This document shows positions 38,915 through 48,098 of a stretch of DNA of 64,000 bases, piece after piece. The translations under genes and the position numbers were made by a program. The notes below the pieces were generated by a model. It was not told the DNA's origin. It saw only the letters and a program-made list of their open reading frames with translations, and ran no database searches. The DNA lies in contig NZ_JAAFKD010000001.1 of NCBI RefSeq assembly GCF_013299165.1, positions 62,001 to 126,000 of the forward strand, read 5' to 3'. Positions within the stretch are counted from its first letter, which is position 1. Every line of letters begins with the position of its first letter. The stretch comes from Microcoleus sp. bin38.metabat.b11b12b14.051 (GTDB lineage Bacteria > Cyanobacteriota > Cyanobacteriia > Cyanobacteriales > Microcoleaceae).

Positions 38915-39484
38915 TTTCCTCACACCGTCCGTGGATGTGAGTATCTCTACTTTCTTTCTAGTAAAGCTGTGCCAGCAATCAGACTTCAGTGGTCGCTCCA
39001 TTAACCCTTTCAAAAAAAATCAGTGCTGCGATCGTGGCGATAGAACCCGGTTTCTCGAAGAAGCCGGGATTTTTGATCTGAATCAGCCAGCAGTGATTAA
39101 GTAGATCCACGGAGAAAACCCAACATCAAAATACGCGGTAAATGCAACTCAAAGCTGCTGTGTGAACACCGTCAAAGTTTTACGCTTAATTAAGTAACTG
39201 CATGATTTAGTTAGCAGACATTAGTCATCTACCAATAGATAGATATTAATTTTTGTCACTTGTGCTTAACAAAAACTACAGATTTCCAGTTGCCAAAATC
39301 AAGAAATCGTGACAGATTTGTGTTGATAATTGCTGTCTCGATCGAGGGAACATCCGATCCCCAACTTGGGCTGACACAAATCACTAATCAAAACCGAATC
39401 GATCACATCAACTCGCGTACTTGAATCACATAATGATTTGGAAAACCAGTTAATACTGTCAAAAGTGAGTTCAATAAAAAAACA
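38915..39484. other. Spacer between the two small paralogues
   Basis: Holds a partial AAACCCGG element (GAACCCGGTTTCTCGAAGAA, about 39044-39063) and AT-rich DNA (39230-39290). No gene seen. Confidence 0.4.
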
Positions 39485-39685
39485 ATGATGACCCAAACGT
39501 TTTTACCTCAATTTACTATTGCAGAGCTAGTGTTTCAGGTATATCACTCAGGTCTGCTGACCCCCACTCACCGACAACAGCTCAAGACAGCGCTGTTAAA
39601 TGACTGTCTTACCGAAGAAGATCAAACAGCCATCAATCGCTTGCTCCACGCCGTTCGCAGAGGCTGGCTGAAAGTTGTAGATTAA
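39485..39685 (+). CDS. Small conserved-looking protein, 66 residues, paralogue B
   Basis: Starts ATG ATG at 39485. FTIAELVFQVYHSGLLTPTH and DQTAINRLLHAVRRGWLKVV align without gaps in the core with the 65-residue protein at 38717, apart from a two-residue difference in the middle. Both end in Asp. The shared C-terminal basic helix could bind nucleic acid or a partner; that is speculation. The two genes are 570 bases apart in the same orientation. Confidence 0.7.
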   Translation: MMTQTFLPQFTIAELVFQVYHSGLLTPTHRQQLKTALLNDCLTEEDQTAINRLLHAVRRGWLKVVD

Positions 39686-39977
39686 ATGCCGGGCCCCAAA
39701 ATATTTGTCGCTTCTGATGCAATTCACTGTCAATGAATTTTAGATTTTAGATATTAGATTTTAGATTTTACATTTAGTCAACGGATGAATCTGGAGATTG
39801 AACTTGTATCTAAAATTTTTGAATTTCCACTAGGCGAGTCTCAAAAGCCTGTATCCATTTTGGGGCGGTGGAACCTGAATAGAGAATTAGATGCCCTCAA
39901 TAATAATCAGGAATTAAGCTAAATGTAGGGTGCGCTGCCTGCACCCTGCGGTTTTAACTTTTGTTTTGCGAGCTTGT

Positions 39978-40727
39978 TTAATCAGAAATTTTGCCATCTG
40001 GCATCATCGCTTCTCTCAGATTCGCCTCCTTCAAATTTGTCCCCCGTAAATTGGCTTGATGCAAGTTGGCTCCTCGGAGATTTGCTCCCTTGAGGGAAAC
40101 TCCGCTCAAATCTGCTAGATGGAGATTTGCACAGCTCAAGTTAGCTCCACTCAAATCAGCTCCCTTCAAATCCGCTTTTTCGAGATTGGCTTCGGTCAAA
40201 TTTGCCCAACTCAGATTTGCTTGAGTGAGATTAGCATGGCTGAGGTTAGCTTTTGTGAAGTCGGCGTCGGTTAAATTTGCTTGAGTAAGGTTGATCCCGC
40301 AAAGTTTTACCTCTGTCAAGTTGGCACCTTGCAAGTTGGCGTTAACTGCATAAACTTGAATCAAAATTGCCCGCTGAAGGTTGGCATCTCTCATGTCTGC
40401 ACCCCTAAGGCTCGCCCCTGTAAAATCGGCGCCGCTGAGCACTGCACTCCGCAAGATAGCTCCGCTCAAGTTCGCTTCCAGCGCCTGGCATTCGCCGAAA
40501 TTAGATGACATCAGGTTAGCTTGGGAGAGGTTGGCTCGGCTGATATCTGCTTGATACAGATTGGCTCTGTAGAGCGTGATGCCGATCGAATTTGCGCCTG
40601 TTAGATTAGCAGCAGTCAGGTCAATATCGCGTAAATTTATCCTTGACAGGTTGACATCGGCCAAGTCTGCTTTGTGAAAAACCCGTTCTCCGGCTGCATA
40701 GCGTGCCAGAAGTTCCTCTGCATTCAT
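39978..40727 (-). CDS. Pentapeptide-repeat protein, 249 residues
   Basis: After a short N-terminal module (MNAEELLARYAAGERVFHKA) the whole protein is A(N/D)LxxA repeats, forming a right-handed quadrilateral beta-helix. A few interruptions (residues about 75-85, FGECQALEAN) could mark a bend. It ends REAMMPDGKISD, like the tail of the TerD fusion. GGGGA eight bases before ATG 40727 supports the start. The same N-terminal module opens the pentapeptide gene at 63326. Function unknown; some family members inhibit topoisomerases, but nothing here indicates that. Confidence 0.9.
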   Translation of the reverse strand: MNAEELLARYAAGERVFHKADLADVNLSRINLRDIDLTAANLTGANSIGITLYRANLYQADISRANLSQANLMSSNFGECQALEANLSGAILRSAVLSGADFTGASLRGADMRDANLQRAILIQVYAVNANLQGANLTEVKLCGINLTQANLTDADFTKANLSHANLTQANLSWANLTEANLEKADLKGADLSGANLSCANLHLADLSGVSLKGANLRGANLHQANLRGTNLKEANLREAMMPDGKISD

Positions 40728-40748
40728 GTCATTTCCCCGAAAATATTG

Positions 40749-42091
40749 ATTGACACTCCCCAGCTATCGAGGCGTGGGGATTCTTCGATCTACGAGCTAA
40801 CTTGCTCTGATTGGGTTTCTCCAACCAAAGTAGCGGTCAATTCTCCCGAAGCGTTACTTGCGTCTAGCGCAAAGGTTCCGGTATGCCCTACCGTACCCAA
40901 TCCTCGACTTAGGATGTTTATAGCTGCGTTTTTATCTCTATCCATCACACAACCACATTTACAAATATGAGTTCTCGTTGATAGACTTTTCTTGACAATT
41001 GCACCGCAGACGCGAGCATTCTTGGCTAGTATATTGCGGATTAACCGCAACCGTCACTCTCTCAAACACTTTCCCAAAGTATTCAATCCAGATACGGAAC
41101 TGATACCAAGATGCGTCGTTGATAGACTTTGCTAAACAGTGATTCTGCACCATATTTTTAATTCTCAAATCGACCTAAGCTATCAAGTCGTTTGACTGAA
41201 CTACGCACCGTGCTAATTTCACAGCGTGGTCTTTACGTTGCCTACTTATTTTGAGATGGCGCTTGCCTAGAATTTGCCTAGCTTTGCCTCTGTTTTTTGA
41301 ACCTTTAACCTTTCTGGATACACGACGTTGTGCAGGTTTAAGCACTTTCTCCCCTTTTCTTAGGAATCTAGGGTTTTCAACCGTGGTTCCATTTGAATCG
41401 GTGTAATAATCTTTTAGTCCAACATCCAATCCGATAGTATTCCCAGAAGGTTCTGTGTTTTCCTTTCGGTCAACATCGATACAGAACTGGACGTAAACAC
41501 CATCCGCACGTTTCACCAATCGCACTCGCTTAACTTGAGTGTCTTGGTAGAAATGCAAGTCGCGTGTACCCTTGAGTTTGAGTTTACCAATACCTTTTTT
41601 ATCGGTAAAGGTTATCGATTTTCTGTCAGGTGCAAGCTTCCATCCAGTTGCTTTGTACTCAACAGAACGACAGTTTCTCTGGAATTGTGGGTATCCTTTT
41701 TTACCGGGAATCTTTTTCTTGCAGTTTTCGTAGAATCGGGAAATAGCTGCCCAAGCGCGTTCTGCACTCGACTGCCTTGCTTGCGAGTTGAGTTCATCAG
41801 CAAACGGAAAGGTAGCTGCCAGTACAGCGCAGTATTTATTCAAGTCGTATTTGTTCTTTTTTGGATTGTCGATCCAATATCGCAAACAACTGTTGCGGAC
41901 AAATTGAGCGGTACGAATTGCTTCGTCTACCGCCTGAAACTGACTTGACTTTCCGTAAGTCTTGAACTCAAAAACTAGCATTTTGGAACCTCCAGCTTTA
42001 TGCTAGTACAATCGGCACAAAACAAGTGCTACCGCAAGAAAAAGTTACAACTAATTAAAGCCGTCCTAGAAGGACGGGGTTTTAAACCCAG
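40749..42091 (-). mobile_element. Decayed IS200/IS605-type element with tnpB only
   Basis: The tnpB remnant is bounded on its 3' side by a CCCCACGCC...CTGGGGAGTGTCA end near 40749-40780 and on its 5' side by a hairpin (GCCGTCCTAGAAGGACGG, about 42060-42077) followed by GGTTTTAAACCC. These palindromic ends without terminal inverted repeats are typical of the family. No tnpA is present, so it cannot move by itself. Exact borders are uncertain by some tens of bases. Confidence 0.7.
40790..41981 (-). pseudogene. tnpB: TnpB (RNA-guided nuclease/transposase accessory), broken by a stop and a frameshift
   Basis: About 268 codons are intact: N-terminal domain, then RuvC motif I GLDVGLKDYY (Asp186). 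At 41175-41177 the frame hits TAG where the family reads a Tyr-Glu-Asp motif (IAYEDL); here it reads IA-stop-VDL, so the catalytic Glu is also lost. The frame then continues (RIKNMVQNHCLAKSIND...NPQYTSQECS) to about 41010, where one extra base before CGGTGCAATTG shifts the zinc-finger part. In the other frame it resumes as CGAIVKKS, HICKCGCVMDRDKNAAINI. The gene therefore carries two independent lesions and is dead as a nuclease. Confidence 0.88.
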
Positions 42092-42130
42092 TTCTTTGAT
42101 AATATGTTTGATATTTCAATAATATTAGGC

Positions 42131-42643
42131 ATGAGCGACCTTTACATTTCTTGGTCTGAGTACCATCGCAAAATTGAGAATTTGGCTGTAAAGATTGATG
42201 AATCTAGCTGGAAATTCGATCGCATTGTCTGTCTGGCGAGGGGAGGGCTGCGGGTGGGCGATACTCTGTCGCGGATTTTCGACAAACCTCTGGCGATTTT
42301 AGCGGCCTCGTCCTATGGTGGGGCCGAGGGAAAAGTCCGGCGGGCGATCGAGTTTGCGCCTAATTTGACAATGGTGGGCGATAATTTGGGCAGTCGCATT
42401 CTGCTAGTTGACGATTTGGTAGATTCGGGAATTAGTTTGGAGCAAGGTATCGTTTGGCTGCAAAACCGCTACGGCGCAGATATTCGCGAAATTCGGACTG
42501 CTGTGCTTTGGTACAAGGCTTGTTCTGTGGCGAAACCAGATTATTATGTAGATTATTTGGCGGATAATCCTTGGATTCACCAACCTTTTGAAATCTACGA
42601 AAAGATGAGTGCGGCTGATTTGACTGCGCAAGTAGGGAGTTAG
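42131..42643 (+). CDS. Phosphoribosyltransferase family protein
   Basis: 170 residues from ATG 42131 (MSDLYISWSEYHRKIENLAV); the frame is open nine codons further, but that part is not conserved-looking. The PRPP-binding loop ILLVDDLVDSG, the upstream CLARGGLRVGD and the W-H-Q at the end are typical of the purine phosphoribosyltransferase family, closest to xanthine/guanine or hypoxanthine salvage enzymes. Cytosolic. It sits next to the IS element but shows no damage. Confidence 0.85.
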   Translation: MSDLYISWSEYHRKIENLAVKIDESSWKFDRIVCLARGGLRVGDTLSRIFDKPLAILAASSYGGAEGKVRRAIEFAPNLTMVGDNLGSRILLVDDLVDSGISLEQGIVWLQNRYGADIREIRTAVLWYKACSVAKPDYYVDYLADNPWIHQPFEIYEKMSAADLTAQVGS

Positions 42644-42655
42644 TGAAATCCGCCC

Positions 42656-43330
42656 CTAGCCGTGTTTGGTTTGTAGTTGTTCTTTTACCCAAGCTCGAAA
42701 TGCTCTGATTGTTGGGCTTCTGCCTTGGGCGTTGCTGCGATCGATATATTGGGGAATTACATCAATAATGGGAAAGTCGGGGAAATTTTGGCTGTTATCA
42801 GACTCAACATATTTTCCATCTTGAAGCAGATAGATTTTCAGGATTCGCCCGTCATATCTCCAAAGTTCCGGCACTTTCAAAGCTTGATAGCTGCTCAGAC
42901 TGGTTTGTGAAGAGTTGTCAATCTCGATCGCCAAATCGGGAGGCGGATCTACTGTTAAATCTATTTTATCCTTACCTCTAATAACCGCTTCGTTCTGAAT
43001 GTAGAAACAATCATCAGGTTCTACACCACTTTGCATCTCTTTGCTTTTGAAGGTAGTGGAACCTAAAACATCACAATCAATATTAAGTTCTTCCAGCAGT
43101 AACTTAACAAAATCACCAATTAGTGATTTAGCTTTTTCATGTTTTGGTAGTGGCATCCTGATTTCCAGTGTTTGTTGGTAATAAGTAAGTCGAAGTGCGT
43201 AACCTTCCCCTAGCTCGTCTAGGATAGCTTCGTACATTTCCCAGCTAACATTTTGTAACTTTATTTTATTGCCGGGTGGGATAATTAGTTGATTCAGTTC
43301 AAATACTGTTGGTTTGGTTTCTGTTTGCAT
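42656..43330 (-). CDS. Uma2-family (DUF820) putative endonuclease
   Basis: 224 residues. Motifs: TYYQQTLEIRMPLPKHEKAK, LGSTTFKSKEMQSGVEPDDC, then PPPDLAIEIDNSSQTSLSSY and LWRYDGRILKIYLL. The acidic residues EPDD, PDLAIEID fit the PD-(D/E)XK core. It belongs to another subgroup than the 24300-24941 gene (DNSS in place of VTSGG). Convergent with the phosphoribosyltransferase gene, 12 bases apart. Confidence 0.85.
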   Translation of the reverse strand: MQTETKPTVFELNQLIIPPGNKIKLQNVSWEMYEAILDELGEGYALRLTYYQQTLEIRMPLPKHEKAKSLIGDFVKLLLEELNIDCDVLGSTTFKSKEMQSGVEPDDCFYIQNEAVIRGKDKIDLTVDPPPDLAIEIDNSSQTSLSSYQALKVPELWRYDGRILKIYLLQDGKYVESDNSQNFPDFPIIDVIPQYIDRSNAQGRSPTIRAFRAWVKEQLQTKHG

Positions 43331-43390
43331 CGGTTGCTTCCAGGGATGGGACTTATAGTTCTAGTTTATCAAGGATTCAATAAAAATAGA

Positions 43391-43543
43391 AGACGGCGGT
43401 TGAAACCAGGTTTACACAAACGAATTCCGCCTCCGCGGAATGAAGAAAATAAATGAAGAAAATCGCGTAATTTTCACCGCCCGTTCTTCAACCCGCGCAC
43501 CATCCGGGTTTTGTTTGTATAGACGCGGTTTCAACCGCCGTCT
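43391..43543. repeat. Long palindrome, diverged copy of the 25077-25213 element
   Basis: AGACGGCGGTTGAAACC at 43391-43407 pairs with GGTTTCAACCGCCGTCT at 43527-43543. Inside are CCTCCGCGGAATGAAG and CTTCAACCCGCG. The arms near the loop have drifted (CAGGTTTAC instead of GCGTCTAC). It lies in the spacer between the divergent Uma2 and the 3' end of dxr, so its placement again follows a stop codon. Confidence 0.85.
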
Positions 43544-43562
43544 GTATCTACGAACCTCAGAA

Positions 43563-44753
43563 TTAGCGAACCGAAAGAATGCGATCGCCCAATTCAACAC
43601 TTCCTGTCAAAACTTCCTGCCGCGCCCACTTATCGGCCGCTATAATATCATCTAAAGCAGGAGTTTCACAGTTGTCGGCTTGATGTTTATCGCATACCTT
43701 CTCGATTAACTTCGGAATATCCAAAAACGTAATTTTCTCATCCAAAAATAGCGCTACCGCCTGTTCGTTTGCCGCATTCAGTACCGCAGGCATCGAACCG
43801 CCCGCACGTCCCGCCGCATAGGCTAACTGCATACAAGGATACTTTTCGTGGTCTGGTTCTCGGAAAGTCAAATCACCAGATTTTACCAAATCTAGCTGCG
43901 GCCAATCTGTATGAATTCGCTCCGGCCAAGACAAAGCGTACAGCAGCGGCAACCGCATATCCGGCCAGCCCAATTGTGCCAAAACAGACGTATCTTGCAG
44001 CTCAATTAATGAGTGTATTATACTCTGGGGATGGATGACAATATCAATGTCGTCATAATCCATACCGAACAAGTAATGAGCCTCAATTACTTCTAATCCT
44101 TTATTCATCAAAGTAGCAGAATCAATAGTGATTTTCTGCCCCATCGACCAATTCGGATGTTTTAAAGCGTCGGCGACTGTTACTCCTGCTAATTTGTCGA
44201 TCGGCAAATCTCGAAAAGAACCACCCGAAGCAGTGAGAATAATTCGCCGCAAGCCGCCCGCCGGTATGCCTTGGAGGCATTGAAAAATTGCCGAATGTTC
44301 TGAGTCTGCCGGCAATACTTTAACCCCATATTTTTCGATCAGGGGGTTGACAACGGGGCCGCCTGCGATTAATGTTTCTTTATTGGCTAAGGCGATATCT
44401 TTGCCTGCTTTGATAGCGGCAATTGTTGGCAGCAAACCCGCACAGCCAACTATTCCCGTGACTACGGCTTCAGCGTCGCCGTATTTGGCAACTTCGACAA
44501 CGCCTGACTCGCCAGCAAGTAAAATAGGTTGAGGGTCGATATCTGCGATCGCCTCCTGCAATTCCTGTAATTTATCTTCGTCGCAAATCGCGACAATTTC
44601 CGGTTGAAACTGGCGAATTTGCTGTGCTAGCAAGCTGACATTTCGTCCCGCGGTTAACCCGACAATCCGAAATTTATCGGGGTATTGAGCTACAATGTCC
44701 AGAGTTTGAGTCCCGATGGAGCCTGTGGAGCCGAGAAGAGTTATCGCTTTCAC
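43563..44753 (-). CDS. dxr: 1-deoxy-D-xylulose 5-phosphate reductoisomerase
   Basis: 396 residues, full length. NADPH site [16 protein letters not shown] at the N-terminus; [10 protein letters not shown]; active-site and metal residues in [14 protein letters not shown] and [10 protein letters not shown]; substrate loop [26 protein letters not shown] region (written here in parts). Dxr makes 2-C-methyl-D-erythritol 4-phosphate, the committed step of the MEP isoprenoid pathway that supplies carotenoids, phytol and quinone tails. Stands alone; ATG at 44753. Confidence 0.97.
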   Translation of the reverse strand: MKAITLLGSTGSIGTQTLDIVAQYPDKFRIVGLTAGRNVSLLAQQIRQFQPEIVAICDEDKLQELQEAIADIDPQPILLAGESGVVEVAKYGDAEAVVTGIVGCAGLLPTIAAIKAGKDIALANKETLIAGGPVVNPLIEKYGVKVLPADSEHSAIFQCLQGIPAGGLRRIILTASGGSFRDLPIDKLAGVTVADALKHPNWSMGQKITIDSATLMNKGLEVIEAHYLFGMDYDDIDIVIHPQSIIHSLIELQDTSVLAQLGWPDMRLPLLYALSWPERIHTDWPQLDLVKSGDLTFREPDHEKYPCMQLAYAAGRAGGSMPAVLNAANEQAVALFLDEKITFLDIPKLIEKVCDKHQADNCETPALDDIIAADKWARQEVLTGSVELGDRILSVR

Positions 44754-44913
44754 AATTTTTTAAGGTTTTGTGGATTATTCTAATATTACGATTACCGGAA
44801 CTCAAATTAGTAAAAGTTTGCCACAATAAATTCTAGCCAGTACCTAAAGGTGGACAAGATTTCGCCAGCAGCGCGGAGGATTGAGTAAATAATATTTATC
44901 ACAGCCAGGTTTG

Positions 44914-46509
44914 ATGCAAAACTCCTCTGAAAATCTTGTAATTTCCGGTGAAGAAAGCCGCAGCGCAGTTGCGGAAAAATTACCCGCAGCTAAAATATTT
45001 CCGCCGCCGAGTGTAATTGGGATGGCTGGTGTGGCTGCTGCAATTTTATTTTTATGCAGCAGTTGGCGGCACGCTTTGTTTCAATCAACCGCTTGGGACT
45101 TAGGAATTTTTGACCAAGCTATCTATTTAATTAGCCAGGGAAAGCCGCCGATTTCGTCTTTTTTGGGGTTTCACATTCTGGGCGATCACGCAAGTTGGAT
45201 CTTCTATATTTTAGCATTATTATATAAAATAAATCCCGATGTTCGCTGGCTTTTAGCCGTGCAAGCTGTGGCTTTAGCTGCGGGTGCTTTGCCTGTTTGG
45301 AGTTTGGCAAGTTTGGCTGGTATTAACCACAAAAAATCGGCGGCGCTGGCAGCGGTTTACTTGCTTTATCCGGTGGTTTTTAACATTAATTTGTTTGATT
45401 TTCACCCGGAAGTTATCGCTTTACCCGCTATTTTGTGGGCGATTTTGGCGGCGCGTTTGAGTCAACCTTGGCAGTTTTGTGCGGCGGTGATGTTGATTCT
45501 GGGCTGCAAGGGTGTTTTGGCTTTGACTGTGGTGGCGATGGGTTTGTGGCTGCTGCTATTTGATTGCGAAAGTTTGTCAGGGCGGGAAAAAAAGGTGAAA
45601 AGGGCGATTCCCTACGGGATAGCTCCGCTTCACGCACTTTTTGCTATTATCATCGGCACAGCATGGTTTTTGATGGTGACTCAAGCCATTATTCCGGGTT
45701 TTAAGGGCGCTGAATCCGGCGGCGTCGGGCGCTATGCTTATCTGGGAAATTCGGTATTAGAAATTGCCGGAAATTTGCTATTAAAGCCTGGGTTAGTTTT
45801 AGGTAAAATTTTATCATTTGAAACTTTAAAATATCTGTTTTTATTGATTTTACCTGTATTTTGGGGGCTGTCGCCTCGCCATTTAACGCCTCTGGTTGGT
45901 GCGGTGCCGACTTTGGTTTTGAATGTGCTTTCCCAAGAACCTTTTCAGCGCAGCTTGGCTTATCAGTATTCGTTGCCGATAATTCCATTTTTGTTGTTAG
46001 CAGTTATTGCGAAGGAAGAAGGAAGAAGTAAGAAGGAAGAAGGAAGAGGGAAGAAGGAAGAAGAAGAAGAAGAAGAAATACCGATTACCAATTACCAATT
46101 ACCGATTCCCAATTTGAAAGCGCCAAAAACAGTTATTATTTGGTCATTAATACTTTTCTTGTTTTTGGGCGAGTCAAAAGATTTTTGGCTGTATCTCAAT
46201 CGCGCCGATACTGTACAAGCGGCGCGGGAAGCTGTGAGTCAAATTCAGCCGCAAGCTAGCGTTTTAACCGACAACCGACTGGCTGCTCACTTGGCTCACC
46301 GGTCAACAATTAAGGCACTTTCGCAGATTTCTTCCGAGGCGGATGCGGTGAATTTTGACTTTGTACTGTTGAATTTGCGCCATCCGTGGCCCGATACGCA
46401 GGAAATGGGCGATCGCGCGGCAAATTACCTCAAAAAATCTCGCAACTTTAAATTACAATATCAAAAAGATGATGTTTTGCTATTTCAAAAAATTGGTGAA
46501 AATCGATAA
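44914..46509 (+). CDS. DUF2079 polytopic membrane protein, first of three
   Basis: 531 residues from ATG 44914 (a TTG one codon earlier is equally possible). About ten to twelve membrane helices. Family motifs: SSWRHALFQSTAWDLGIFDQ, NLFDFHPEVIALPAILWAIL and LVLNVLSQEPFQRSLAYQYS. DUF2079 is uncharacterised, but its topology and the acidic residue in the first periplasmic loop recall GT-C glycosyltransferases (inference). Residues about 367-405 are a Lys/Glu-rich stretch then ITNYQLPIPN, encoded by purine-rich spacer-type repeats. Operon with the two following genes (nine-base gap to the next). Confidence 0.85.
   Translation: MQNSSENLVISGEESRSAVAEKLPAAKIFPPPSVIGMAGVAAAILFLCSSWRHALFQSTAWDLGIFDQAIYLISQGKPPISSFLGFHILGDHASWIFYILALLYKINPDVRWLLAVQAVALAAGALPVWSLASLAGINHKKSAALAAVYLLYPVVFNINLFDFHPEVIALPAILWAILAARLSQPWQFCAAVMLILGCKGVLALTVVAMGLWLLLFDCESLSGREKKVKRAIPYGIAPLHALFAIIIGTAWFLMVTQAIIPGFKGAESGGVGRYAYLGNSVLEIAGNLLLKPGLVLGKILSFETLKYLFLLILPVFWGLSPRHLTPLVGAVPTLVLNVLSQEPFQRSLAYQYSLPIIPFLLLAVIAKEEGRSKKEEGRGKKEEEEEEEIPITNYQLPIPNLKAPKTVIIWSLILFLFLGESKDFWLYLNRADTVQAAREAVSQIQPQASVLTDNRLAAHLAHRSTIKALSQISSEADAVNFDFVLLNLRHPWPDTQEMGDRAANYLKKSRNFKLQYQKDDVLLFQKIGENR
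46010..46121. repeat. GAAGGAAGAA / ATTACCAATTACC repeats inside a DUF2079 frame
   Basis: About 70 bases of GAAGGAAGAAG units followed by ATTACCAATTACCAATTACC. Both types occur in spacers of this genome (for example CTTCCTTCTTCC at 33001-33056). They are read as KEEGRSKKEEGRGKKEEEE and ITNYQLPIPN, in the loop between the last two membrane segments. Confidence 0.8.
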
Positions 46510-46518
46510 AAAGTTAAA

Positions 46519-48084
46519 ATGCTTGATGTAAAACAGAAACCAATTCACCCTGTAGTATGGATGGTAGGTGCAGCAACCCTAATCCTGTTTGCCGCCAGCA
46601 GCGCGAGACACGCTTTGTTTCATTCAACTGCATACGACTTAGCAATTTTCGACCAAGCAATTTACTTGATTTCTCAAAATCAAACGCCATTTTCCTCATT
46701 AATGGCCATCAATATTTTAGGCGATCACGCGGCATTTATTTTCTACCCCCTCGCCTTACTTTATAAAATATATCCCGACGTACACTGGCTGTTATTCGTA
46801 CAGGCTTTTGCATTAGCGTTAGGTGCTTGGCCTAGCTGGAGTTTAGCACGCCAAGCCGGATTAAGCGAACCAAGGGCGATCGCAATTGCAGCCATGTACC
46901 TGCTGTATCCCGCAGTATTTAACGTCAATCTTTTTGACTTCCACCCCGAAGTAATTGCCTTACCCGCAATCTTAGCAGCAATCTTAGCCGCCAGACTGGA
47001 TAAAATCTTGTGGTTTTGCGCCGCCGTTATATTAATTTTAAGCTGCAAAGCCGTCCTATCTTTGACAGTTGTGATGATGGGCGTTTGGCTATTTTTATTT
47101 GAAAAAACGCGCAGGTGCGGACTCATAGCTATCTTTTTCGGCGCGGCTTGGTTTTTGATAGCAACTCAAGCCATTGTACCCTACTTTAATCAAGGCAAGC
47201 AACACGCAGGTGTCGGGCGATATCAATATTTGGGAAACTCAGTTTTGGAAATTGCGATTAATTTAATTATCAAGCCGCATCTAGTCGCGGGGCGGCTGAT
47301 TTCAGCAGATACCTTGGGATATTTAATTTTGTTATTTTTGCCTGCAATCTGGTGGCTTTCCCCGCGCCACCTGTCGCCGTTAATTGGAGCTTTACCCATG
47401 CTATTGATGAACATTCTTTCTGATATTGAAGCTCAGCGAGATTTGATTCACCAGTATTCTGTGCCGATATTTCCTTTCTTGTTAATTGCTGTAATTTCTA
47501 CGATAGCAGACAGACAGAAAAGAGGCAGTATTTTTTGGAAAAATGTTGGAAAGTATCTGTGGAACCACCGCAATTCGATGCGGCAAATTTGGCAGCGAGT
47601 ATCGAAACGTATTTCTCTTAAATCTGTTAAACATATCTGGAGTCACCGCCTTTTGATTCGCCGGACTTGGAAGGGTGGAAAATTGCTGTTTGCCAATTCT
47701 TTACTAGCCAAGTTGTTGATATTGTGGTCGCTATTAACTTTTTTAGTTTTGGCAAAATACGGCTATTTATGGACAACTTATTTAGGGTATCTGGATACTT
47801 GGCAAGCGACACGACAGGCAATTAATCTTGTACAAACTAAAGGCAATGTCTTAACTGATAATTCCCTAGCACCTCATCTCGCTCACCGTTCAACAATTAA
47901 ATTGCTGCATCAAGTTGCCAACGGGCAAAGTTTGAACGAATTTGAGTATGTCTTGCTCAATTTGCGCCATCCTTGGCACGATACTGCTGATACTGCTGCT
48001 AGCGTCGCTGCTCAACTCAAACAATCTCCTTTGTTTAAAATCAGTTACCAACAAGATGATGTTTGGTTGTTTGAAAAACTGTAA
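46519..48084 (+). CDS. DUF2079 polytopic membrane protein, second of three
   Basis: 521 residues. Same motifs as its neighbours: SSARHALFHSTAYDLAIFDQ, NLFDFHPEVIALPAILAAIL, MNILSDIEAQRDLIHQYSVP and the C-terminal NVLTDNSLAPHLAHRSTIKL. In the loop where the first paralogue has acidic repeats, this one has about 60 basic, Trp-rich residues (WKNVGKYLWNHRNSMRQIW and related turns). Gap of 14 bases to the third gene. Likely envelope glycan assembly as for the others; not proven. Confidence 0.85.
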   Translation: MLDVKQKPIHPVVWMVGAATLILFAASSARHALFHSTAYDLAIFDQAIYLISQNQTPFSSLMAINILGDHAAFIFYPLALLYKIYPDVHWLLFVQAFALALGAWPSWSLARQAGLSEPRAIAIAAMYLLYPAVFNVNLFDFHPEVIALPAILAAILAARLDKILWFCAAVILILSCKAVLSLTVVMMGVWLFLFEKTRRCGLIAIFFGAAWFLIATQAIVPYFNQGKQHAGVGRYQYLGNSVLEIAINLIIKPHLVAGRLISADTLGYLILLFLPAIWWLSPRHLSPLIGALPMLLMNILSDIEAQRDLIHQYSVPIFPFLLIAVISTIADRQKRGSIFWKNVGKYLWNHRNSMRQIWQRVSKRISLKSVKHIWSHRLLIRRTWKGGKLLFANSLLAKLLILWSLLTFLVLAKYGYLWTTYLGYLDTWQATRQAINLVQTKGNVLTDNSLAPHLAHRSTIKLLHQVANGQSLNEFEYVLLNLRHPWHDTADTAASVAAQLKQSPLFKISYQQDDVWLFEKL

Positions 48085-48098
48085 ATAAGTAGGTATGA

